DNA of 39,704 nt from CAZIOH01 sp964540815. Lineage in GTDB: Bacteria; Myxococcota_A; Polyangia; Fen-1088. The notes under the pieces were generated by a model. It made no database searches. It was not told where the DNA came from and saw nothing but the letters and a program-made list of their open reading frames with translations. The stretch spans positions 1 to 39,704 of the forward strand of contig CAZIOH010000061.1 of the NCBI GenBank assembly GCA_964540815.1, given 5' to 3'. Made by a program: the position numbers and the translations under genes. This document shows positions 32,482-39,704 of the stretch, in pieces. Numbering within the stretch: position 1 is the first letter of the stretch; each line of letters opens with the position of its first letter.

Positions 32482-32838
32482 TCAGCCCATGGGAGGCAGG
32501 TCCGGACGGACCTCGACGACGGCGCCTGGGCCGACGGGCGCGCGGGCGGCCCATTCGAGGGCCGCATCCAGGTCGGCGACGTCGATGATGAAGAAGCCCC
32601 CGAGCTGCTCCTTGGTGTCGGCGTAGGGGCCATCCTGGACGGCGCGGCTGCCGTCGCGCATGCGAACCGTGGTGGCCGTCTCGGGACCCTGGAGCCCGGC
32701 CCCCCCGACGAAGACGCCGGCCTTGCGCAGGGCGTCCGCGTATGGAGGCCAGGCAGCCCAGTAGCCCGGGGCCTTCGCGGGATCCTTGCGCATGGCGAAA
32801 TCGGCGGCGCCTTCGTAGATGAGCAACGTGTAGTTCAT
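32482..32838 (-). CDS. YCII-domain (DGPF-type) protein
   Basis: A 118-residue protein of the YCII/DGPF family: MNYTLLIYEG start, VRMRDGSRAVQDGPYADTKEQLGGFFIIDV core, and AP---GAVVEVRPDLPPMG end. The family has a ferredoxin-like dimeric fold with possible enzymatic or ligand-binding role. It is upstream of and paired with the sigma gene. AAGGA lies 7 bases before the ATG. The upstream region is shared with the divergent histidine kinase. Confidence 0.92.
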   Translation of the reverse strand: MNYTLLIYEGAADFAMRKDPAKAPGYWAAWPPYADALRKAGVFVGGAGLQGPETATTVRMRDGSRAVQDGPYADTKEQLGGFFIIDVADLDAALEWAARAPVGPGAVVEVRPDLPPMG

Positions 32839-33002
32839 GGTGGAATCCTTTCCGTGGCGGGTGAGGAGCGCAAGACCGTCGCGCGCTCGCTGACGGGATG
32901 ACGGGCGAGACGAGGCGATTTCGACACTGGCTGGCAAGAGATCGCACCGGTCGAGTTTCGTCGATGGGCGGGGCGGGCCGGCCGGGTTCCCGTGGGGGGT
33001 GG

Positions 33003-33031
33003 CTGTCAACCGGCTGAACGTGCCCTAGAAT
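33003..33031 (+). promoter_or_regulatory. Promoter candidate for the hybrid kinase
   Basis: CTGTCA (33003-33008), 17 bases, TAGAAT (33026-33031). The predicted start (about 33038) is 2 bases before a TTG start at 33040, and downstream of an in-frame GTG at 32992, which argues against that GTG. Confidence 0.45.
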
Positions 33032-33039
33032 CGGGGATC

Positions 33040-36000
33040 TTGGCCACGAATTCACCGCCGCCAGCGCCGCCGCTCCCGCCACCCTCGCGCTCCTTCCCGG
33101 ATCTCTTCGAAGGGGGAGGCGAGATGGGGGCCCGGATGCGCGCCCTCGACTGGTCCGCCACCCCGGTGGGCCCGGTGCATGCCTGGCCTCACAGCCTGCG
33201 GGTGGTCATCCGGATCATGCTCACCTCGCGCTACGCGATGTGGCTCGGGTGGGGGCCGGAGCTGACCTTCTTCTGCAACGACGCCTACCGGCCCACCCTC
33301 GGGCTCAAGCATGAGTGGGCGCTCGGCGCCTCGGCCCGCCGGGTCTGGGCGGAGATCTGGAGCGACATCGGTCCGCGCGCCGAGACGGTGCTGCGGACCG
33401 GGACCGCGACCTGGGACGAGGGGTTGCTCCTCTTCCTCGAGCGACGGGGGTTCTCGGAGGAGACGTACCACACCTTCTCGTACAGCCCCGTCCCCGACGA
33501 CCTGGGTGGCGTGGGCGGGATGTTGTGCGTGGTCACCGAGGACACCGAGCGCACCATCGGCGAACGGCGCCTCCGCGCGCTCCGCGAGCTCTCGACCGCC
33601 ACCGTCGGCGTGGGGAGCGCCGAGCAGGCCTGCGAGGCCGCCGTGCGTTCGCTCGGCACCAACCCGTACGACCTCCCGTTCGTGCTCCTCTATCTCGTCG
33701 GCGAGGGCGGCGCGACCGCCCGTCTGGTCGCGCGCACGGGCGTCGAGGACCAATCCGCCGGCATCTCCCCGCCGACCATCGCGGTCGAGCCGCGGCCGGA
33801 GGAGCCACCGAGCTGGCCCCTCTCCGCGGTGCAGGCATCGCTCGCTCCGGTCACGGTGTCGGACGTCGAGCGTCGGTTCGGCCGCGTCCTCGCTGGCCCC
33901 TGGCCCGAGCCGATCCAGACCGGCATCGTGCTGCCCCTGGCGGCGCCCGGGCAGGGGACGGAGCTCACCGGCTTCTTCGTGACCGGGCAGAGCCCGCGCC
34001 GGCCGCTCGACGACGGCTATCGGGGTTTCCTGGAGCTGGTGGCCGGACAGGTCGCGCGGGCCGTCTCCGACGCGCGATCGTCCGAGGAGCAGCGGCGCCG
34101 GGCGGAGCAGCTCGCCGAGCTCGACCGCGCCAAGACCGCGTTCTTCAGCAACGTCAGCCACGAGTTCCGCACGCCCCTCACGTTGATGCTGGGTCCGGTG
34201 GAGGACGCCATCCGCTCGGGCGAGCAGTCGCTCGACGGGGAGGCCTTGACCTCGGTCCACCGCAACACCTTGCGCCTGCTCAAGCTGGTGAACGTGCTGC
34301 TCGACTTCTCCCGCATCGAGGCCGGGCGGATGCAGGCGTCGTACGTCGCGACCGATCTGGCGCTCCTGACCCGGGATCTCGCCAGCACCTTCCGGTCGGC
34401 CATCGAGCGGGCCGGGCTCGCCTTCGAGGTCGATTGCCCGCCGCTCCGGGAGCCGGTCCACGTGGATCGGGACATGTGGGAGAAGATCCTCCTCAACCTG
34501 CTGTCGAACGCGCTGAAGTTCACGTTCGAGGGCAAGATCCGGGTGGCCCTGCGCGAGGAGGACGAGGGCCGCGCCATCGCGCTCACCGTCGAGGACACGG
34601 GGACCGGAATCCCCGAGGACGAGCTGCCGCACCTGTTCGAGCGCTTCCACCGGGTGGTCGGGGCCCGGGCCCGCACCCACGAAGGGTCGGGGATCGGCCT
34701 CGCGCTGGTGCACGATCTCGCGCGCCTGCACGGGGGGAACGTGCGCGTGACGAGCCGGATCTCCGAGGGGACGACCTTCACCGTCACCATCCCGGCCGAG
34801 CGGGCCGGCCACCCTCGGTCGCCGGAGGCGCCGGGGATCGGGCGGCCCATGGATGCGGGCAAGGAGGCGGGCAAGGAAGCAGGGTCGTCGGCGGGGTCGA
34901 CCGTGGGCGTGGAGGCCTACGTGCGGGAGGCCGAGCGCTGGGTGCCGGAGCGGCCTCGGCAAGGGGGGGCGCCGAGCCCGGGCGGCGAGGACCTCGTGGA
35001 GGAGGCCGACGCCCGTGGCTGGGGGGCAGGGCACATCTTGCTGGCGGACGACAACGCGGACATGCGCGAGTACGTGGGGCGCCTCTTGCGCACCCGCTTC
35101 TCGGTGGAGACGGTCGCGGATGGGCGGCTGGCCCTGGCCGCGGTGCGCGCCCGGCGCCCCGACCTGGTGCTGACCGACGTGATGATGCCCGGGCTCGATG
35201 GCTTCGGGTTGCTGCGCGCCCTGCGCGCGGAGCCCGCCACCCGCGACCTGCCCGTCATCATGCTGTCCGCCCGCGCGGGCGACGAGTCCCGGGTGGAGGG
35301 CCTCGAGGCCGGCGCGGACGACTACCTGGTGAAGCCGTTCTCGGCGCGTGAGCTCCTGGCCCGGGTGGGCGCCCACCTGCAGATCGCCCGCCTGCGCGTC
35401 AGGGCCGAGGAGGAGCGCCAGAGGCTGCGCGACGTGCTGTCCCAGGCGCCGGTGGCGGTGGCGGTCTTCCGCGGCGCCGAGCACCGGTACGCGCTCGCCA
35501 ACCGGCGCTACGCCGAGATGGTCGGCCGCCAGGAGCTGGTGGGCCAGACCGTCCGGGAGGCCTTCCCGGAGCTCGGCGACCACCAGGTCATCGCGATCCT
35601 CGACCAGGTCTACGGCACCGGTGAGGCTCTCTCCGTGACCGAGCTCGAGGCCTCGATCACCCGGCCGGGGCACGAGGGTCCGGAGGCGAGGTACTTCAAC
35701 ACCTCGGCCCAGCCCCTGCGAGAAGGGGGGCGGGTCACGGGGGTGATCGTGGTGGCCGCCGAGGTCACCGAGCAGGTGCTGGCCCGGCGGCGCGGCGAGG
35801 GGCTCCGCCTGGCGGCCGAGCAAGCCAATCGCGCCAAGGACGAGTTCATGGCCATGCTCGGCCACGAGCTGCGAAACCCACTCGCCCCCATCCTGACGGC
35901 GCTGCACCTCATGCGCCTGCGGGCCGGAGGCGTCGTCGAGAAGGAGCGGACGGTCATCGAGCGGCAGGTGAACCACCTCACCCGGCTGGTCGACGATCTG

Positions 36001-36990
36001 CTGGACGTCTCGCGCATCACCCGGGGGAAGGTCGAGCTGCACCGCAAGCCCACCGAGCTGGCCGAGGTGGTGGCGAAGGCCATCGAGATGGCGAGCCCGC
36101 TGCTCGAGCAGCGCCGCCACCACCTCGAGCTCTCGGTCCCCACCCGCGGGTTGCTGGTCAACGCGGATCTCACCCGCCTGTCTCAGGTCGTGTCGAACCT
36201 GCTGACCAACGCCGCCAAGTACACCGATCCGGGGGGCCTGGTCAGCGTTTGGGCCGAGCGCCTCGGGGCATGGGTCGTCCTCCGGGTGCGAGACAACGGC
36301 ATCGGCATCGCGCCGGAGATGCTGCCCCACGTGTTCGAGACCTTCGTCCAGGAGCGACAGGCCATCGACCGATCGCAGGGCGGGCTCGGCCTCGGCCTCG
36401 CCATCGTGCGCAGCCTGACCGCGCTCCACGGCGGGGTCGTGGAGGCCAGGAGCGACGGCGTCGGGAGGGGCAGCGAGTTCACGCTGCGGCTCGCCGCGGA
36501 GCCGGAGGGGCAACGGCAAGGGCAGCTGGATGCGAGCTCTCCCGTTGCCCCGGTCGCCGCGGGTGCCCTCCGCGCGGGCAGCCCGGCGCCGGGCCGGCGG
36601 GGCCTCCGGATCCTGGTGGTGGATGACAACGAGGACGCGGCCACCCTGCTGAGCGACGCCCTCGACGTGCTCGGCCACGAGACCCGGATCGCCCTCGATT
36701 CACCCCGGGCCATCCAGTCGCTGCGCGAGTTCACCCCCGAGGTCGCCTTCATCGACCTCGGCCTTCCGGTGATGGACGGCTACGATCTCGCGCGGCGTCT
36801 GCGCGAGGAGCCCGGCCTCGAGAACCTGCGCATGGTGGCCGTGTCGGGCTATGGCCAGGAGTCCGACCTGCTCCGGTCCCGGGAAGCCGGCTTCGAGGAA
36901 CACCTGATCAAGCCGGTCGCCCAGGCGAAGCTCGAGGCCGTCCTCGTCAACCTCAGCGCCTCTGCTGCGGCCCAGATCCTCGGGGCGTGA
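33040..36990 (+). CDS. Hybrid histidine kinase with two kinase cores and two receivers
   Basis: About 1316 residues, no membrane segment. Order: PAS-like sensor (GGGEMGARMRALDWSATP to FSYSPVPDD), GAF-like domain, HisKA with His374 (NVSHEFRTPLT), HATPase (GSGIGLAL), a Gly/Lys/Ser-rich linker, receiver with Asp713 (LTDVMMPGLDG), PAS, second HisKA with His942 (LGHELRNPLAP), second HATPase (GLGLGLAI), and a receiver with Asp1239 (FIDLGLPVMDG). No output domain is fused, so a partner is elsewhere. The start is uncertain: TTG 33040 is used because the conserved GGGEMG segment lies before the first ATG (33124, which has GGGAGG 4 bases upstream); GTG 32992 is also in frame. Confidence 0.93.
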   Translation: MATNSPPPAPPLPPPSRSFPDLFEGGGEMGARMRALDWSATPVGPVHAWPHSLRVVIRIMLTSRYAMWLGWGPELTFFCNDAYRPTLGLKHEWALGASARRVWAEIWSDIGPRAETVLRTGTATWDEGLLLFLERRGFSEETYHTFSYSPVPDDLGGVGGMLCVVTEDTERTIGERRLRALRELSTATVGVGSAEQACEAAVRSLGTNPYDLPFVLLYLVGEGGATARLVARTGVEDQSAGISPPTIAVEPRPEEPPSWPLSAVQASLAPVTVSDVERRFGRVLAGPWPEPIQTGIVLPLAAPGQGTELTGFFVTGQSPRRPLDDGYRGFLELVAGQVARAVSDARSSEEQRRRAEQLAELDRAKTAFFSNVSHEFRTPLTLMLGPVEDAIRSGEQSLDGEALTSVHRNTLRLLKLVNVLLDFSRIEAGRMQASYVATDLALLTRDLASTFRSAIERAGLAFEVDCPPLREPVHVDRDMWEKILLNLLSNALKFTFEGKIRVALREEDEGRAIALTVEDTGTGIPEDELPHLFERFHRVVGARARTHEGSGIGLALVHDLARLHGGNVRVTSRISEGTTFTVTIPAERAGHPRSPEAPGIGRPMDAGKEAGKEAGSSAGSTVGVEAYVREAERWVPERPRQGGAPSPGGEDLVEEADARGWGAGHILLADDNADMREYVGRLLRTRFSVETVADGRLALAAVRARRPDLVLTDVMMPGLDGFGLLRALRAEPATRDLPVIMLSARAGDESRVEGLEAGADDYLVKPFSARELLARVGAHLQIARLRVRAEEERQRLRDVLSQAPVAVAVFRGAEHRYALANRRYAEMVGRQELVGQTVREAFPELGDHQVIAILDQVYGTGEALSVTELEASITRPGHEGPEARYFNTSAQPLREGGRVTGVIVVAAEVTEQVLARRRGEGLRLAAEQANRAKDEFMAMLGHELRNPLAPILTALHLMRLRAGGVVEKERTVIERQVNHLTRLVDDLLDVSRITRGKVELHRKPTELAEVVAKAIEMASPLLEQRRHHLELSVPTRGLLVNADLTRLSQVVSNLLTNAAKYTDPGGLVSVWAERLGAWVVLRVRDNGIGIAPEMLPHVFETFVQERQAIDRSQGGLGLGLAIVRSLTALHGGVVEARSDGVGRGSEFTLRLAAEPEGQRQGQLDASSPVAPVAAGALRAGSPAPGRRGLRILVVDDNEDAATLLSDALDVLGHETRIALDSPRAIQSLREFTPEVAFIDLGLPVMDGYDLARRLREEPGLENLRMVAVSGYGQESDLLRSREAGFEEHLIKPVAQAKLEAVLVNLSASAAAQILGA

Positions 36991-37006
36991 GGGCGACCAG
37001 CACTCG

Positions 37007-37495
37007 TCAGCCGTTGGCGGACTCGAAGGAGATCTCGAGGATCTGGAACTCGCGGGTGCCCTTGCCGGTCTTGAGCGTCACCGAGTCCCCGAGGTCGCGC
37101 CCGATCATGGCGCGGGCCAGCGGCGCCGAGATGGCCAGGCGCGACGCCTTGATGTCCGCCTCGTAGTCTCCCACCAGCGTGTAGGTGACCTCGTCGCCGG
37201 TCTCGGTGTCCGTGAGCTTGACGGTGGCCCCGAAGACCACCCGCGTGCCCGAGAGCTTGGAGGGATCGATCACGTCGGCCTGGGCCAGGATCGAGTCGAT
37301 CTCGCGCGAGCGACCCTCGATGAAGGCCTGGCGCTCCTTGGCGGCGTGGTACTCGGCGTTCTCGCGCAGGTCGCCGTGGGCCAGCGCCTCCTCGATGTCG
37401 CGGACGTTCTTCGGGCGTTCGATCTCACGCAACCGCTTGAGCTCGTCCTTCAACGCCTGCTGTCCCCTCGGGGTCATGGGAAATCGGTCGGCCAT
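37007..37495 (-). CDS. greA: Transcription elongation factor GreA
   Basis: A 162-residue protein. The N-terminal coiled coil carries the tip motif HGDLRENAEYHAAKERQAFIEGR, whose Asp and Glu help the RNA polymerase cleave backtracked RNA. The C-terminal FKBP-like domain has VVFGATVKLTD, Y-LVGDYEAD and SPLARAMIG-like SAPLARAMIGRDLGD. Length is usual for GreA. It is cotranslated with carB: the carB TGA and the greA ATG are one base apart. It converges on the hybrid kinase gene with a 16-base gap. Confidence 0.96.
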   Translation of the reverse strand: MADRFPMTPRGQQALKDELKRLREIERPKNVRDIEEALAHGDLRENAEYHAAKERQAFIEGRSREIDSILAQADVIDPSKLSGTRVVFGATVKLTDTETGDEVTYTLVGDYEADIKASRLAISAPLARAMIGRDLGDSVTLKTGKGTREFQILEISFESANG

Positions 37496-37496
37496 G

Positions 37497-39704
37497 TCAG
37501 CGCTCCTGTTGATATTCCTGCAGCGAGCGGACCTCCATGCGCCCCGATCTCAACTGCGCGATTGCCCCCACCGCCGCCTTGGCGGCGGACAGGGTCGTGT
37601 AATACGGGATCCCACGCACCAGCGCGGTCCGCCGGATGTCGAACGAGTCGCGGATGGCGTGGGCGCCCGCCGTGGTGTTCATGACCAGCTGCACGTCGCC
37701 GTCGAGCATGCGGTCCACGCAGTGGGGGCGACCCTCCCGCATCTTGTTGACCCGGCTGACGTTCACCCCGGCGTTCTTGAGGTGCTGGTAGGTCCCGGTG
37801 GTGGCGATGATCTCGAAGCCCATGTCCACCAGCGAGCGCGCCACGCCGATGGCCCCTTCCTTGTCGCTGTTCTGCACCGACAGGAACACCCGCCCGGATC
37901 TCGGCAACCGCGTCCCTGCCCCGAGCTGGCTCTTGCCGAAGGCCGCCGCGAAGGTGGTGTCGATGCCCATCACCTCGCCGGTGGAGCGCATCTCGGGACC
38001 GAGCAGGGTGTCCACCCCGGCGAACTTCGCGAACGGGAACACCGCCTCCTTGACCGCCACGTGGCGGGGCGTCACCTCGCGGATGCCCAGGGCCTTCAGC
38101 GTCTGGCCGACCGCGATGCGGGCGGCCACCTTGGCCAGGGCGATCCCCGTCACCTTCGAGACGAACGGCACCGTGCGCGAGGCCCGGGGGTTGACCTCGA
38201 GGATGAAGATGCCGCGTCCGTCGCGCGGCACCGCGAACTGCACGTTCATCAGGCCGCGGACGTCGAGCTCGCGGGCCAGCGCCCGGGCCTGGGTCTTGAT
38301 GGCCTCGACCACCTCCGCCGGCAGCGAGTGCGGTGGCAGGCAGCAGGCGGAGTCCCCCGAGTGGATCCCCGCCTCCTCGATGTGCTCCATCACGCCGCCG
38401 ATCACCGCGTCGGTCCCGTCGGCCACCACGTCCACGTCCACTTCGATGGCGTCCGGCAGGAACTGGTCGATCAGGATCGGCGCGTCCGACTCGTCGGCCC
38501 GGGACGACAGGCTCTCGCGCCGCGAGGCCTCCATGGCGCGCAGCACGAAGCTGTCGAGGCCGGACGGATCGTGGACGATCTCCATCGCCCGTCCGCCGAG
38601 CACGTAGGACGGCCGCACCATCACCGGGTACCCGATGCGGGCGGCGATGTCCCGCGCCTCGTCGAGGCCGTAGGCGGTCCCCCAGGCCGGGGCCCGCAGC
38701 CCGAGCTTGGTCAGGAGCTCCCCGAATCGCTTGCGATCCTCGGCGCGGTCGATGGCCTCGGCGCTGGTGCCGAGCAACCGCACCCCGGCGTTCTGCAGGG
38801 GCACCGCCAGCCGCAGCGGCGTCTGCCCCCCGAACTGGATGATCACGCCCTCGGGCTGCTCGCGCTCGAGGATCTCGAGCACGTCCTCCCGGGTGAGCGG
38901 CTCGAAGTAGAGCCGGTCGGCGGTGTCGTAGTCGGTCGAGACCGTCTCCGGGTTGCAGTTGATCATGATGGTCTCGTAGCCATCCTCGCGCAGCGCCTGC
39001 ACGGCGTGCACGCAGCAATAGTCGAACTCGATCCCCTGTCCGATGCGGTTCGGGCCCCCGCCGAGGATGGCGATCTTCTTCTTGCCGGTGGGTCGCGCCT
39101 CGTCCTCCACCCGGGCCGCCGCCCCCACGAACTCCTCGGCCGCCACCTCGTAGGTCGAGTACAGGTACGGCGTCTGGGCGTCGAACTCCGCGGCGCAGGT
39201 GTCGACCCGCTTGAAGACCGGGCGGATGCCGTGGCGGTGTCGCGCCTGGCGGACCGCCTCCTCCGTGGTGCCGGCCAGCTTCATGAGCCGCCGATCCGAG
39301 AAGCCCATCCGCTTGCGGCGCTCGAGCTTGACCGGGTCCTCGAGCCCCGCCGCCCCGTCCGCCCGGGCACCCTCGTCCTCGTCGATGATCTCGCGCAGGT
39401 GCCGCAGGAACCAGGGATCGATCTTGGTCAGCTCGAAGGCCGTCTGGTTGTCGAGGCCGAGCCGCATGGCCTCGGCCAGCTGCCACAGGCGGTCCGGGCC
39501 GGGGCGCACGATCAGCCGCTCGAGCTCCTCGCGCTCCGGCGGTCGCTCGAGATCGAGCAGGCCCGACCGTCCGATCTCCAGGGACCGCAGCGCCTTGCCC
39601 AGGGACTCCTTGAAGGTGCGCCCGATGGCCATGACCTCGCCGACCGACTTCATCTGGGGGCCGAGCTCGGTGTCGGCGCCGGGGAACTTCTCGAAGGCGA
39701 AGCG
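37497..39704 (-). CDS. carB: Carbamoyl-phosphate synthase large subunit, C-terminal part
   Basis: The frame is open to the right edge; about 735 C-terminal residues of roughly 1070 are present and the start codon is outside. Visible are the end of the first ATP-grasp half (GPQMKSVGEVMAIGRTFKESL), the oligomerisation domain, the second ATP-grasp half (KIAILGGGPNRIGQGIEFDYC onward; FILEVNPRASRTVPF), and the MGS allosteric domain (last 135 residues: FLSVQNSDKEGA, TTGTYQHL, MNTTAG). It makes carbamoyl phosphate for pyrimidines and arginine with CarA, which is off the window. greA follows one base after the stop. Confidence 0.97.
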   Translation of the reverse strand, partial: RFAFEKFPGADTELGPQMKSVGEVMAIGRTFKESLGKALRSLEIGRSGLLDLERPPEREELERLIVRPGPDRLWQLAEAMRLGLDNQTAFELTKIDPWFLRHLREIIDEDEGARADGAAGLEDPVKLERRKRMGFSDRRLMKLAGTTEEAVRQARHRHGIRPVFKRVDTCAAEFDAQTPYLYSTYEVAAEEFVGAAARVEDEARPTGKKKIAILGGGPNRIGQGIEFDYCCVHAVQALREDGYETIMINCNPETVSTDYDTADRLYFEPLTREDVLEILEREQPEGVIIQFGGQTPLRLAVPLQNAGVRLLGTSAEAIDRAEDRKRFGELLTKLGLRAPAWGTAYGLDEARDIAARIGYPVMVRPSYVLGGRAMEIVHDPSGLDSFVLRAMEASRRESLSSRADESDAPILIDQFLPDAIEVDVDVVADGTDAVIGGVMEHIEEAGIHSGDSACCLPPHSLPAEVVEAIKTQARALARELDVRGLMNVQFAVPRDGRGIFILEVNPRASRTVPFVSKVTGIALAKVAARIAVGQTLKALGIREVTPRHVAVKEAVFPFAKFAGVDTLLGPEMRSTGEVMGIDTTFAAAFGKSQLGAGTRLPRSGRVFLSVQNSDKEGAIGVARSLVDMGFEIIATTGTYQHLKNAGVNVSRVNKMREGRPHCVDRMLDGDVQLVMNTTAGAHAIRDSFDIRRTALVRGIPYYTTLSAAKAAVGAIAQLRSGRMEVRSLQEYQQER

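Noticed and set aside
33052..36678. 1208-codon minus-strand frame opposite the hybrid kinase
   Set aside because: Shadow of the kinase; composition Arg/His/Gly/Leu-rich, no motifs.

Overview
The window is high-GC DNA (roughly 70% G+C by eye) from a Gram-negative aerobe. A Myxococcota or other former deltaproteobacterial lineage fits best. Supporting signs are an outer-membrane porin, Sec, Tat and lipoprotein signals, proton-pumping complex I genes, a FHA-GGDEF protein, a very large hybrid histidine kinase, and a candidate SOS box of the CTG-AAC...GTTCAG type known from Myxococcus. The run of 100 N with identical 55-base flanks shows it is a draft scaffold. Taxonomy is inference; no rRNA or tRNA gene is visible.

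Layout. 1-581: four 70-bp tandem repeats with an internal hairpin, then gene-free DNA with two more hairpins. 582-4248 (minus): rhodanese, 4-TM protein, Nudix hydrolase, DUF971 protein and a DcaP-like porin; the first three overlap by ATGA. 4452-6689 (plus): dnaJ and a Trm112-like/SAM methyltransferase. 6701-11595 (minus): Slt70-like transglycosylase, FHA-GGDEF diguanylate cyclase, ispA-type prenyl synthase and xseB. 11729-12268 (plus): Fur-family regulator. 12298-13897 (minus): two exported thioredoxin-fold proteins (TlpA-like, DsbA-like). 14047-20356 (plus): complex I genes nuoA-B-C-D-G-H-I, lacking nuoE, nuoF and nuoJ-N. 20680-24015 (minus): dnaE2/imuC-type polymerase behind a candidate SOS promoter. 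24182-25376: a DUF4142 protein (plus) converging on a Cys-rich lipoprotein (minus).

25463-29208 is a divergent four-gene module: a TPR/winged-helix regulator and a small beta-propeller read left, and a DUF899 thioredoxin-like protein and a DUF2182 membrane protein read right. They share an 87-bp intergenic region containing a perfect inverted repeat, once the false assembly gap is removed. 29351-31012 (plus): Tat-exported GH1 beta-glucosidase. 31145-32838 (minus): YCII protein and ECF-like sigma factor. 33040-36990 (plus): PAS-GAF-kinase-receiver-PAS-kinase-receiver protein. 37007-39704 (minus): carB (5' end off the right edge) and greA, one base apart.

How it works together. Much of the window is core physiology: respiration, chaperone, transcript cleavage, pyrimidine/arginine precursor synthesis, isoprenoids, DNA repair and wall turnover. 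Signalling genes are interleaved (c-di-GMP, two-component, ECF sigma, Fur). The least explained parts are the divergent DUF899/DUF2182 module, the nuo cluster without E/F, the 70-bp hairpin repeats, and several good promoters placed only 2-3 bases before start codons.
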